Assembly: GCF_014805625.2 (NCBI RefSeq)
Contig: NW_023998421.1
Span: forward strand, 8,570,447 to 8,634,446
DNA from: Glossina fuscipes
Taxonomy: Eukaryota; Arthropoda; Insecta; Diptera; Glossinidae
Length of the DNA stretch: 64,000 nt
Reading direction: 5' to 3'
A program made the position numbers and the translations under genes. Positions 35,351 through 48,125 of this stretch are shown here, piece by piece. Position 1 is the stretch's first letter; each line of letters begins with the position of its first letter. The notes under the pieces were generated by a model. It was given only the letters and a program-made list of their open reading frames with translations. It searched no databases and had not been told where the DNA came from.

Positions 35351-38300
35351 TTTACGTGCGTATGAAAAAATTTAATGTAATGTGTGATGAAAATGTGAAA
35401 ATGTGTGAAAAATCAAACTAATTTTCAAAAAAATTAAACTTCAAAATTAAACTAAAAAAACATGATTCAATTATCGCTAGGTTTTGAATCATATTTGCAG
35501 AATATGTTTGATGTGGTATCCAACATGTAGCGGTACAGTAACAAAGGCGAAACAAATTGTGGCTGCTCTGTATGGTGGACACTCTACTGTGTCATTCAAA
35601 AAAAAAATCTGAAAAAAAGAAGAACATATTAATAAATCTTTTTTTTTTGTTTTATAAATTTTTATATAAATTTAGAATATTGATCCAATTTTTAATGCAT
35701 ATATTAGTACATATTACCCCTTATGTGAAGTATTGTATTAATTGCAATAGATTTGAAACCCACGCTGCTTGCTATCGCAACTATCTCATTAAACAGAATA
35801 ATAATAATTATGTGCCTTAATTAGTTATAGTAACATAAAAAGAGCGAACAACAAACCAATTAAAAATAATATTAAAACTTATATAATCATATAATAACGT
35901 AACGTACAAAATCCATTTATTTTTGTATCCACGGTGAGAGGTATCGGCAACAATCATTTGTGCATTCGACCAAACTCAATTGCAAAATCTAACTGTATTA
36001 ATATTATTTCTTGCCATGACACGAACCCTTTACAATATTTCGGGTACTTAGAAAAAAAAAAACCCATTCAGATTGCCGCTTATTTATAAGCATATTCGTC
36101 CTGATATAGGTAAATAAACTTTTTTATGTAATTAAATGTATTCTAATTAGTACATATTGTTAAAAAAAAAAACAGATCGCCCACATTTCTAAATCGCGCG
36201 AAATTTACTTCGCAAAAATAAAAATTGATGTTACAAGTGCGTAACTCGCAGCGACCTTTAGAGAAAAGTTTTCTCAGCCGTGATCGCGTCACTTTATGGA
36301 TCACTTTGAACTCTTTAGATTTTTCAATTAACCTTTCTTTTATAAGCGCCCCAACCGAAGGACAAGAATGCCATGAATTCGGCAGATCTTGGCATCGGGA
36401 ACATAGTTACCAAAGACCTTAGTCTTAGGAAGCGAAAAGTTATATAATATTTGATTTCAATGTCTGCCTTTAGGCGAACATAATATTAAAACGTTCAAAC
36501 TGAGATGGAAAGCTGAAGTACATATATTCTCAGTTGATAGCAGCAGGTCAAGGCTAATAAGGTATGTGATGCGTTTACAATGGACAAAAAACTTGAATTA
36601 CAATCGAATCGCGAAAATTGATTTTTTCATTGCTGTCGTGTTAGTTGATCAATCACAACTGCGTACGCATTGATATGTTAGTTCGTTTTGGTTAAGGTTT
36701 CATAACAGAATTCCGATCCAAAGGATGTGTACTACTAGTCTCCGTTGTGGTGTTTCTTTGTCAGTTTTCTGCCCTCACAGTTGGCAAAGAACAGCGAATT
36801 TATTATTACACCATAGTTCTAATTACCATAATTTCCCCCTCAAAATCTATTACGCCTAATGAAGTAAATACGTGTTGTCATTACCACGGTATGAATAAAT
36901 AAAACAAGATATTCACTTGGATTGTTTGTTTTCTTGTGCAGCGGTCACTTTGATTTCAACTTGAAAGTCATAAAAAGTGGCTTTGGCAAATGCATTGCAT
37001 ATTGGCACTAGATTAGGCAACAAGTATTATAAGAATGCTTTTAAAAACAGTCACGAAGTGCTATAGCAATTAGGTCTCATCAAGGTCTTAAATCAATTAT
37101 TTAGTGTCCTGCGGCAAATATACATAAACCAGCGCGACAACTTGCTAGAAAATCAATTGAAATCACAAACTTTTTGCAAGTTAAGACTTATAGTCAACTT
37201 CTTGGCCAATAACGCATATAGCCTTTATTTAAGTCGGATACCGGCTATCTCCTGAATTATATAGCAAATGTATGGCGACCATGTGGCGCTCCGAACCTAA
37301 AAAAATGGCCTAACTCACAGGAATCTTACAGCTGAAGGGCCAGGAGCAGGTGCGAGTACAATCTCATTATACTACAATTACAAGTAAGGACCAATGAGAT
37401 ACGTCTTGTACGCATGTCCAAATTAACGAAAATTTTTCATGTGCGGCCAGATTAAAATGTATCAGTCCAAGTTTTAGACTGGAAATCTTACCAAAAACAT
37501 CCGAAAAATGTAAAAGAAAAAAAAAAAAAGGGTGAAAATAAGCAAACAATGTTTTAGAAAAAAAAAATAATAAAATTCTAGATTTAGTATAACTAAAGTA
37601 ACACATTTGCAAGATCACTTAGGTTACAGTATAGGGAATTCACCCTACTACTATAAAATTAAAAATAAGCTTTGTTTAATTCCAAGTGGCAGATAAAGAC
37701 GATGGGAATATGACAACCATTAAAAAAGTAAATAATTTAGAAATGAATAAACCTTATTGACAATGGCCGTATATCTAAATATTAAAGATTGCGTTCATTT
37801 ACATAAGAACGTTACTCTTACAAAAAAAGAAGGGGAAAGGACATGCCTTTCATATTTTCTAATCCCATGTGGAAAGGTTGTAAGAAGTGCATTTTCATAT
37901 GTTTACTGAATCGTTGTGAAAAATCAGATTAGAAGAGTTGCGTTAATTCCCTACGCAAGATAAGCATCGACTTTCAAACGATCATTGCATGAGGATCCTT
38001 TGTTTCGTGTGGAGAGAATATTCCAAGCTGATGACCTGTCTACCTACCTACCTATCTATCTATACGAAATATATTGTAATGGATTTAATCGATTAATTAT
38101 TAATCAGTGACACTATTATCACTGGAAGTAGAGACAATTATCAATAAAAAAGAAAATGTTTAAATTGTGAAATTTTCAATACGTTAACGTACATTGTATA
38201 GATGTTTACAAATGCTTTATTTTTTTCTATTCTTACAAATGGTTGTTAAGGAGAAGAGTTACTTTACTTGAACATTATGCCTCACCTAGCAATCAAATCA

Positions 38301-39761
38301 AAAGTGAAGGCTTGTATGCATAGAAATATTTCAGTTCAGTCTTTGCCTTTGAGAGTCCAACTGGATCTAGATAAATACAATTTTACTGCCTTGTAATAGA
38401 AAACTTATGACAAAAGTAAGTCTTATTTTGCTTATTTCATTTTCTCTCTCTTCTTTTTTTTTGTTTTTGGTTTTTTGTTCTATTTATACTGCCGGACGAC
38501 CATTATTTCGATAAACATTTTCAACAGTCGCACACTTCACAACTGCTTTGACTACGACTTTCGAGCATAGAATGGTTATGTGTTTACTTGTTTATGTTGC
38601 CGTTTTGTTGTTTTTATCTTATCTACCATTGTAATCAACTTTTCAGAAAAGTCCAGGAAGTTTCTCCAACATGTTCGCCTTATTTCTTAAGGCAATTAAA
38701 TACATTAGTACAAATTGCATAATAGACCAAAGAAAGGATAATAGACTTGTGTGCTCGATAAAGTCATAGTAAATTAAGAATTTAAAATGTGTTGCAAGCG
38801 GCCTGAAAGGATATACGTCTACGCGCGCTCTTAATGGCAATAACGACCTATAATGGCTAACGGAAATTAATCACAATAATGGTTATTGCTAGATAACGAG
38901 AAGGGAGAGTGTAAAGGACTTTTAATTAAATAGTTAAAGAGTTGGCTGAAACGCGTCGCAATATGACAAGGGTTAGCTGAAACAATGTCACCACGATTTC
39001 AATCTATTTTTCATTTAAGCAAAAGACATGAGTAAAACTGCAAAAAACGAATCACATTTCGATCCATGTCACTCACTACACTTTAAGCATTTATGGAATA
39101 ACATCCAACAGTTTGGGATACGAACTTAAATCGTATACGAACTTTAAGTAATAGGTGGTCCGCCATTGTCATGGCTTTTCCTGTTAATAGGCCCGTTTTA
39201 ACCCAAATGTTCATCTTACTCGCATCAATTGATGATCATAGCGAGGGGTCACTGCACCTGTCGTTGTTATCGTGTATGCAATTTAATTCACGATTGCCTC
39301 GGACAATGTCGGACACGTCTTTCGACCGTTGTCGAGCTTATCGAAAATTCCCTGACTTAGCTTCTTTCTAGAAAGCAAACAATTTAGCATTTAATAGCGC
39401 AGAGATTTCATAAAGCGAAAAATGCTGGTCTTCCCCAATTCGCCAGTCGTTAATTTCGTTAAAACATCTTCACCATAAAGCAAGCACAACTTCCTTAGGA
39501 AATCTGGCTAGTATCACCGGTTGATCGAAGTGAGCTTTAGCTCATTTTAAAGCTATAGCAACTTTCAACTGAATTAACAAATAAAGCTATGTTGTTTTAT
39601 TTTAATTATCTACGTACTGTCGCCATTCTATGGTTTGATAATGTTAGTCTTGCTAAAGTTACGGGATCTTAAAATCATGTGTTGCCAAGGACGACATCAA
39701 GTTTTTGCCTTACCTGTAGTATTGTCTTACATGTATGTACATATACACACACATATATACA
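35351..39761. other. Gene desert, nothing supported
   Basis: About 4.4 kb with homopolymer runs (36,052; 36,164; 37,518; 37,558) and a CTAC/CTAT tetranucleotide run near 38,040-38,063. Scattered short open frames have no recognisable domains. Confidence 0.4.
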
Positions 39762-39782
39762 TATGCATCCCCAAGATGCATA
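39762..39782 (-). other. Hairpin downstream of the defensin-like gene
   Basis: TATGCATC and GATGCATA form a perfect 8-bp stem around a 5-nt loop, about 63 bases past the stop codon of the minus-strand gene. It may sit in the 3' untranslated region; function unknown. Confidence 0.3.
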
Positions 39783-39845
39783 CGGTTTCTTAACATCTCT
39801 TCTTCTACCGCCATATATATACATATATAGATTTAAGTGTATATT

Positions 39846-40088
39846 TTAAAAGCATTTGCATCTAGAGTGGGTGCAGTGCCACTCTTCTATACCCAATACC
39901 TGGCATTGACGTTGACAAATTCGTACACAAGATTGCTTTCGACGACGACGCACGGCAACCTCGCTTTCAAGTCCCGGTGACTTTAAATATTCTTTAAAAC
40001 TCTTTAAAACGGCGTATGTTTCCCCGGAATTTGCATTAATAGCTATCGTAAATAAGCCAAGACAAACGAATATCAAAAAATATTTCAT
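39846..40088 (-). CDS. Secreted cysteine-rich (CS-alpha-beta, defensin-like) peptide precursor
   Basis: 80 residues, single exon, ATG start. Residues 1-20 are a clear signal peptide (MKYFLIFVCLGLFTIA...). Residues 21-50 form a propeptide ending in RRRR (47-50), a furin-type site. The mature peptide, about 30 residues (51-80), has six cysteines at 54, 58, 62, 72, 77 and 79: C-x3-C-x3-C-x9-C-x4-C-x1-C. The C-x3-C ... C-x1-C signature is that of CS-alpha-beta peptides such as insect defensins. It differs from classical insect defensins by a very short first loop (3 residues), a total length near 30 rather than about 40, and no glycine two before Cys4 (EWHC). By family analogy it could be an antimicrobial effector released into haemolymph or onto an epithelium; no activity can be read from sequence. 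No convincing kappa-B or TATA site was found upstream. Confidence 0.8.
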   Translation of the reverse strand: MKYFLIFVCLGLFTIAINANSGETYAVLKSFKEYLKSPGLESEVAVRRRRKQSCVRICQRQCQVLGIEEWHCTHSRCKCF

Positions 40089-42024
40089 TTTATTTATTTA
40101 TTTTTTTTTTAAATTCTTTTCGTTTTTCCAATGTTGCTTGTCATACGTTTACTAATTGAATGGTACAGAATATAAAACATATTTCGCAAATATACAATTT
40201 TTAGTTTGTGTAAAACACGAATTTCAAACAAATAGTTAAAATAATTGATTATAGTTTTGAGGAATTTCAATTAAAAAAGTCTGTTTGCCTCGATAAAAAG
40301 GTTTTACACTGAACACAAATACACGCTTTCAAAGGGAAAAAACAAATTTTTTGCTATCCATCACAGAGAGTGTGTTACATTCGTTAAAGAAGTAGAACAA
40401 CAAGAGCTACACAACGTAGATCCCTAATCTCGATCTCTGAGAAAAGCCCACCGTTTCAAATATTTCCCGCCTTGTTTAGTTCTAAATCAGTCCATTTGTA
40501 ATTCACGTCTTCTGTAGCAAAATGCTTCTGACCGATTAAATAGAACGATTAAAATAAGAAAGACTTTACACTTTATTCTCTAATATCTTCGGGTTATCCG
40601 TGCACATATGTACAATACTTGACAGCAAGATAGACCAGAATCGCAGACACGTTTGCAAATCATTTTGTGCGTGTCGTATGTATTGGTCGGTCGATCGTAC
40701 GCTTTTGAAAACATAATTCATTTTAGTAGCATCTGGTAGATAACCGTATAAATTGAAGCCAACGGTTCCTTTGCCATTGCTACGGCTTAGTGTAGTAGTT
40801 TTCTCGGCTAAAGACCAAAAGCATTACATATTGTCTCACACATGAGTATATATAACGACCACCGGATCATCTTCTCAAACAATTTCACAGCACGCAAGCA
40901 ATTTTAGAAAGTTAAGAAGGAAGAGAATAATAATGGAGTGGACTCGAAAGTGTTAATATCCGCCACTATCAAGAAAAGAAGAAGATCTACTCATTCGCGA
41001 TGTCGTGCGTATATTGCATGTCGTATATGTCGTACATGGCGTCCACTTAGGGTCCTTATAGAAAGATATGGGCTCTTGCACTAATCGTACTTGCAAGACA
41101 TTACAAATATGTAACAAAACTAATATACACTCTTTGCTGATCACAAATGTAGGGAAATATATTTATCAAAAACTTTATCAAAAAATTGCGACATATGGTT
41201 TTTTGTAACACCATGAACGCATATGTAGAAATATGTAATTAAGGAGAGACTGAGCGACTTACACATGTTCAATTTCAATTTATTTATTTTACTAGTATTT
41301 TGCAAAGTACAAGTTCTATCAAAATAAAATTATAAGCCAGTAGTAATTAAGCTCATAAACCTTATACAAGCTTTATAAAAAAGTTGTCATGAACGCGGAA
41401 ACTATTGTCAATTTATACTTAGAGGTTATATAAGTCAATTAATGTTTACTTAAAGAGACTAATGCTGCTCACTACTCACAATTCCAAGATTTGGCCCGGA
41501 ATTGTTTCAATAACGAACGAAGCGCACAATTAATAACTTTTCGTCGTCTGAGGGCATTATGAAAGGCATGAAAATTCAGAGAGTCTTACTAAATTTGCTA
41601 AATTGAAATAGCCAATAAACGGAGCGCAGTGATTCAAGCCTAATAGTTGTAAATAGACAAATGAGGAGACTGTACTTAAGGTAATCTTTCAAAGGGAAAG
41701 TAAGGAAGCTGGAACATAAGAGGATATATCTCCTCTCAAAGGAACGTTATAGATAACGCTCGCGATTTTATAGATAGCTGATTGTAGCTAAGTGACATTT
41801 TATGGAAGACATTCCCTAACGACTTCAATGCAGCAAATTCCACGTGACGTTAAAAGAGTTATGCAAGAGATTCATTCCGATGTTGATTGGTGGGTAAACA
41901 TTTAGATTGTAGTCGTTTCGGAAAATCCTGCAAACTTTTGCATTAATATAATCGGGATGTGGGTAAAGCTTATATTATTATATACCTTAATATCGCTTTT
42001 TTATTATGATTTTTGATTATAACC
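40089..42024. other. Non-coding region upstream of the defensin-like gene
   Basis: Should contain the promoter of the minus-strand gene, but no TATA box at a usual distance and no good NF-kappa-B-type decamer was seen. No other gene supported. Confidence 0.4.
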
Positions 42025-42300
42025 TACACCATTTGCGGTACAACGGTATATTAAATTTGTGCGCATTTATGCAGCACACAGAGGGAGTTGAGATAGACCC
42101 ATTTTTTGTTATACCAATCTAAGTTTGTCTGTCTGTCCGTCCGTCTATCAGTCTTTGGTTCTTCTTTTGTTCAAGCTACAAGTCAGAATTCTTGAGATAG
42201 TTTCATGATATTTGGCACATTGACGTGTTTTTGGCCCAAAGATGTGTGCTATTGAATCTGTTTAAAATCGGGCCAGCCGTTCGATTGCCGCGGAGGAGAT
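42025..42300 (+). repeat. Dispersed repeat family A copy
   Basis: CTACACCATTTGCGGTACAA, TTGAGATAGACCCATTTTTT, GTCTGTCTGTCCGTCCGTCT, CAAGCTACAAGTCAGAATTC and GTTTTTGGCCCAAAGATG in family order. Its 5' part closely matches the copy at 302-450. Confidence 0.75.
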
Positions 42301-45300
42301 TTCAAACATCCCCAACTCCAATTGTTTTAATTAAATTCCGACAGAGCTTTCCCACCAATCTCGTACATACAAAACCAACATCTTTACATCTCCTTCCTCT
42401 ACTTTCCTTGGAGTTAATTGATTCGGCAAATGAGGCGTCCGTACATCTATAAATATATGTAAAACAAAGCAAAAAGGCGTCGCTTCTTTAAAATTTATTG
42501 TAATCTAAGTATTATTAATTACTTGCTTTTTTGTTTAGTAGATTCATTTATGCCGTGCTGAGAGCAACATTAAAAGTTCATAAAAACATTACTTATATTA
42601 TATCCTAATATTGCTTCCTAAGCTACAGACTTGAATTCTCTATCAATAATTGCAACAATTCTAGTTTACATATATTCCTTTTCCAGTATATTCATGTCGT
42701 TTATTCCCTTGCCTGCCAATACAATTCTTATCCATAATCGATTGTATCGTCTTTACGTACTTCACTATAAACTTTAAAACCAGCTACAGAGCGTAATATC
42801 AATGCAACATATTACCTTATTAGAACTACTAGGCTCAATATCTATAATTTTCTTTTCTACGATACAATTGATAGCCTGTGTGGCTAGTGCTGAATGCCTT
42901 CTTTTTATTCGAAAAATTTACTTCATTAGTCTAAAAAAGTTATAATAGTATTAATCATTATAAAATTAAAGGTAAATTTTATTCAATTTGTGATTACCTG
43001 GCACTATGAAAGTCTTCTATACGAAGTATATTTTTCATAAATGAATTCCTCACGCGAGCGTAAATGTTTTTCGACAGAGACGAAAAATAAAGGTTCACGT
43101 TTTTAATGCATTCAAGCAATAATAGAGGAATGCTTCAATATTATAATAAACCCAATTACAATTTGAATGACTATCAGCGTCTGGAATATTTTTTTGCAGT
43201 TTCGCTAAACATTAAAACCGTTGATGGGTGCAAATGACCAATGAAAAGATTGGAGACTTGCGCTTAGTTGAAAGGCAAAATATTTACCAATTAACTCTGC
43301 GAGCAAACAAATTTAAATAAAATCTGTGAAATCAGTTTATTCAACTCTCAATATGAAAAGGTAATACAGATGGTGTAAGTAGTAGTCGTAAGTTAAGTAG
43401 TAGTAGTAGTTTAAATTGCACCTGGTGTGTGTCAATGAACTCCTACATGTCTATAATAGAATTTCAAAGCAAAGAAACAGTAGGAAATTGGCTCGTATTG
43501 ATCCCTGTGACCTGTGACATGGCCTGATGGAAACGGCATTGCGCTAAGTTTAATGTTTACTTGATTGAATAAACTCAACGACAAACTTTGAGTGGCCACG
43601 TTTGTGTGGTCAAGTAAGAAAATTATATTTGCTTTAGAACGTATATTTAAACATGTTCGCGGACATGAATATTATAGCGTTCATGTTCATTGCGATGCAA
43701 AATGACGCGAGTGTTTATAAATTTAAGGATTTAGGAAGTAGAATAGGAAAGAAATGAAAGCGAAGTATTTGCTGACTCATTATAGCGGTCTAGGGATTGG
43801 ATGTAAATCATCCCAAACCGTGTGCACCTCGTGTACTGGCATTGACATATATAACAGCTTAAAACTATACATGCATTCTCTCAGGGAAAATTATTCATTT
43901 TCGTCTTTTTGTTGGTAATGATAGCAGAAAATGGTTTTACAACTTGATCTCGGTCTTCGTGAAAGTTTTCTTAACTTGACATAAGGAATCAACGTTTAAT
44001 TAAAGAAAACGAAATAGTGGCTGCTTCTGCTTTCTTTGCGGTAATTTAGAATTTAGAATTTGGCATCATCTCCCTCGTGAAAAGCCAATGTCCATAATGA
44101 CAAACCCTTGAAAAATTTCGTTTTTAGTGTTTCAGTGCAGTTTAGCAGTAAAAAACATGGAATATATACGATATACGGTCAAGTTTATGTATTGTGGATT
44201 TCTTCGCGTAGATTATTGTGAAAGAGATATTGTCAAACAATAAAGTCTGGTATAATAATTTCATTTCCTTTCATTTTAATATATTTACAACTCAGATACT
44301 TTCGTTATCCATATTGTAAGACAGACCGTAGCTATGGCTATGGCTATTGCTTGCATTTAAAAAATAACAAAGCCAACGAATTCGTGAAATAAGTTGAGAT
44401 TTCTTTATTTATTTCTGTTCATTTTTGATGGAAATTTTATATTTATTACGTCGTCGATTGACTGCAAGGAAACAAGCAACGGAAAGGAAATTTTAATTGA
44501 AGAAAATAATGAGCCAAATCGATAAAGTGAAGTGAACATCTTGTGCAGGATGGCAAAGTAAATTTCATTGAAATTGAAAACAAGTTTTTAATTAACAGCA
44601 AATAATTGCAATATACACGAAAACAAAGGGCAAATACATAAAGGGCAAATTATGCTTCAAGTTTTTTATACCCTACAACACTTACGACCGTTATATGGAG
44701 TGGGCGATATATAACGGCAGACCGGTCCTCCATAGTGTTTTTGCTTGTTCTTAAATAGAATTAGCTTGAATCACTGACAGCTTGCAATAAATTCGTGTTA
44801 TGTTGTCATAAATATTCATTTCTCCTTCTTATCGCATACATTTAGCACTTCTAGCTTAAATTCTCAGTCCTACTATTTGTTTTTTGTTGCAATTTCGTTC
44901 CACTCTGACGCGGGTCCTGCTCGTATTATCAAAAACGAATTAGTAATTTTATGTAACTTCGTCTGGTTTGTAGCTTCTGGGTCTGCTAAGTAAAAAAAAC
45001 TAGAAATAAACGTTCATAGATACGCTATGCAAAAGGATGAATGTTCCCCGTGAAAAAAAAAAGTTTATCACACAAAATCCCGACATTTTTACTATTAACT
45101 ATACAAAGTGTCTCTGAAAAAAACGTTGAATCAATTTAAAAGAAAGATTAAAAATTCTTAATTATCGATCAATTATGTAGAATAAATTGATTATCATTAT
45201 CAATTCATAGACAATTGTATTATCCATAAATCAAAAACTTGACATAATATGCAATCTGTGGTTAAGTTACACAAAACTACTGCAGTCGTATACAATATTA

Positions 45301-46153
45301 CTTAGTAGTTCTTTATGTACAACACTTACTTTTGAAACAAATAACAAATTCAGGCAGGCGTCGTGTTACTCTTTTGATGTTTATAACAAGCTGAGTCTAT
45401 ACCTATAGAAGCTATGAATCCCAATGAATATGTTTCAAAAATGCCAACGAAACGGAGATTTGATTTAAAATATCGTTGCAATGCGACATGTCCCGCACAC
45501 ATTGGCTATAGCCAACGAAACCAAACATTCATATTAATTAGTTGGCAAATATACCCGCAACAAGTTTGCATAAATGTTTGCTAATTAAATTGTATTAAGG
45601 CAAAAAATTATTAATTAAAAATGCATTATATTATTGAAATGCAATGTAATTGACAGAATTACACATCGGTTGAGAGTGTGTACGGAGAATATCAGTGTAA
45701 AATATAAAAAACTGTTACAGATGACAATAATGGCAAAATTTCCCAAAGCCATCATACGAACCAAAAAACATAAAATATATATGTATATAAAACAGGTAAG
45801 AATGCCATCGTCTGGCAAGGCCGACTATTAGATATCTTACAACACATTGCCCAATAAATTCATTCATTCATTCATTTTGGTAATAATACACTAAAAATGA
45901 TGTATTATTTTTTATGCAAATGCATAATTTTACTGGAAGCAACATCAACCAACGCGGTCCAAATTAAGCAAACTTAACTCCCTTCCTGCAAATTCTAGAC
46001 TTTGCAGTTTCCATCGCAAAACTCTTCAAACTAGACTTCCTTTCCTTATAAGGGCTTACTTTGCATGGATTGATCGTATATATATATTATCGCATACATG
46101 TTTAAGGGTCCCTGCAATTAATTTTTATTTTTTTGTGAATTGCTACTCGATAA
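42301..46153. other. Gene desert, nothing supported
   Basis: About 3.9 kb. A short TATACCC...GTTTTTGCTTGTTCT piece at 44,665-44,755 resembles the outer ends of family A with the middle missing. A TTGGCTATAGCCAA palindrome lies at about 45,503-45,516 and an ATTC tetranucleotide run near 45,859-45,876. Confidence 0.4.
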
Positions 46154-46455
46154 ACAAATTTTCATCATAAAACCTTAAAAAATAAAGCATTTTTCTGAAC
46201 GGAAATTTTCCCGAGAAACCTCATATGAAATGGGATCCAAGATATAGACGCATTAGGTTCAAATTTGGTCTACTTAAGTTTTATGTCAAATTACTAGCGC
46301 GGACAGATTTTCATCCTAAAACGTTAACAAGTAGACCTTTTTGTCATATATCGGTTTATATTTCGTGAGAATCCCTATATTCGATGGTATCCAAAAAATA
46401 GAGCTACGTCATGCACATAGGCAAGGTTTACTTCTTTGTCAACCATTTTGCACCA
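46154..46455. repeat. Diverged tandem repeat (family C), about 150-bp unit, two units
   Basis: ACAAATTTTCATCATAAAAC (46,154) and ACAGATTTTCATCCTAAAAC (46,303) begin two units about 149 bp apart; TGGGATCCAA (46,231) and TGGTATCCAA (46,385) repeat at about 154 bp; TACTTAAGTTTTATGTCAAA and TACTTCTTTGTCAACC repeat again. A third diverged relative is at 19,105-19,215 (AATTACCATCATAGG, TAGACCTTTTTGCCATATAA). The spacing is satellite-like. Confidence 0.5.
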
Positions 46456-47864
46456 TTAAATATGGAAAATTCGACCTTTTCACCAAATAAGATTCACTTT
46501 TCTAGTAGAAGGGGTTCAAAAGATTTCCGCAGCCAGACCAAGAAAATTTGAAAAGTTGCAACTTAGGATTACAACTACGATAAGAATAAGCTACGAACGC
46601 GGATTTATCGATTCCATCATGCACACTTTTAACTCGAAAAGAAGAAGATTTAGTTCAATGAGGGAAAATTTGAGAATTTGAATATCTTAAGCAATCTTAT
46701 AAACTCCTCGATGTGCGACTTTTGCTATCTCCAGCTAAGAGGCGTATGTCACATGCTTATTTGAAAGCAGCTCCACATTACGCAGAGAAATTTATGAACA
46801 AAATCATATCTGTGACAGAATGAATTTAAACACCTCAGCCAAGTTGTCGTAATTTATGACTGTGTGATGAATGAAACCTTTTCTATGGAAAGGTTCCAAC
46901 AGCTTGCTACAGGTACAATTATTTTAATTTTATCCATAGCAGAAATCCAAGTCCGCTGTGCTAGTTGTTATACGTCGATTCTGATTTACTTTTTACGACT
47001 TGTAACAAACCGCTGAACGAAATCGCTTCCTTTCAGCAGAACGGGTGATTCTGTTTTTCGATTCGGTCGAATATACTTTGGTGAATAAATTCGTCATATC
47101 ATTGGCTGTTGAAGTTCTTGCGCCTAAATGCGAGAAACTTGTTTCCAAGAACGAAAGCGATTGAATCATCTTTTGACCTCTTGTATTTATATTGTTCATA
47201 AGCATACCGAACTTTTCCAGTCTTCGAAGCATTGTCGCTCTTATTTTAAAACAGTGCCCTGTTTCGAGCCAATTTCACGCATTTATCTCAAGTTACAAGT
47301 CGTCTACAGATTTCATACTTCTACTTTCGTAGGAACTGCTTTTCTGGAAAAATAAGATCTTATTTTTTAGAGACAAAGAACCGAATAATAAAATGTAAAC
47401 ACCTTCGTATTTCACACGGCCTGTTACATGTGCTCCGAAAAGACGTTTATAAAACCAATAAAACTTCTTCTTCTAAAAGTCAGCAAATTAACGACAAGTG
47501 CAGAAAGAACAAGGGAGAAGAAAAAAAAGTAAACCATTTTTTCCGTTCGCAATATGAAAACTGCTTTCTAAACGAAACAAAACGTTCTCCAAATTGCACA
47601 TTCTAGTAGTGGCACCTATTGGAAAGATACATCCTTCTCTGATGCTTTGGCAATCACGACAACTGGACATGTGGAAACTGATAATGTGATAATGATGCAT
47701 AGCTGCGTGATTTCTGAATAATCTTCAATAGACAATAGTCAGACAAGAACCAATCAGGTGAATGTGGCGAATTAATGATCTAACAATTAATTTAAAGTTT
47801 AATACCGTCACTAACAAAGCGGTTTACAGAATTTTAAAGAAGAACGAATACCTTTCTAGTGCAC
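46456..47864. other. Non-coding region, no gene seen
   Basis: A 79-codon minus-strand frame (46,993-47,232) has reasonable codon content but no recognised domain. The string AACCGCTGAAC at 47,008-47,018 equals the end of the MITE-like element at 10.6 kb; no partner end was found. Confidence 0.4.
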
Positions 47865-48125
47865 CATATAACTTGTAGTCTTATTATATATTTTACTAAA
47901 TTATCTCTAGCTTGTCTGTCCGTCTGTCCATCTTGTTTTCTCGTGCTAAATCTATGGGCCGAAAATCTCGAGATATTTTTGGTTAAATTTAGTGCAATAA
48001 GATATTTTGGCCAAAGGACGATCCTTACAGAAAATGATTAGAATCGGACCAATTTTTCACGAAAAACGAAGCGGAGTTCAGTATTTAACGATGAGGCCTG
48101 TTCTACTATAATGTTTTTACTTACT
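47865..48125 (+). repeat. Dispersed repeat family A copy
   Basis: AGCTTGTCTGTCCGTCTGTC, GGCCGAAAATCTCGAGATAT, ATATTTTGGCCAAAGGACGA, GAAAATGATTAGAATCGGAC and the GTTCAGTATTTAACGATGAG...GTTTTTACTTAC end. Confidence 0.75.

Noticed and set aside
45503..45516. TTGGCTATAGCCAA palindrome
   Set aside because: A 14-bp palindrome alone in a gene-free stretch is within chance expectations; no associated gene.
46993..47232. 79-codon minus-strand frame of coding-like appearance
   Set aside because: No domain, no upstream in-frame extension and no gene context; not enough to call.
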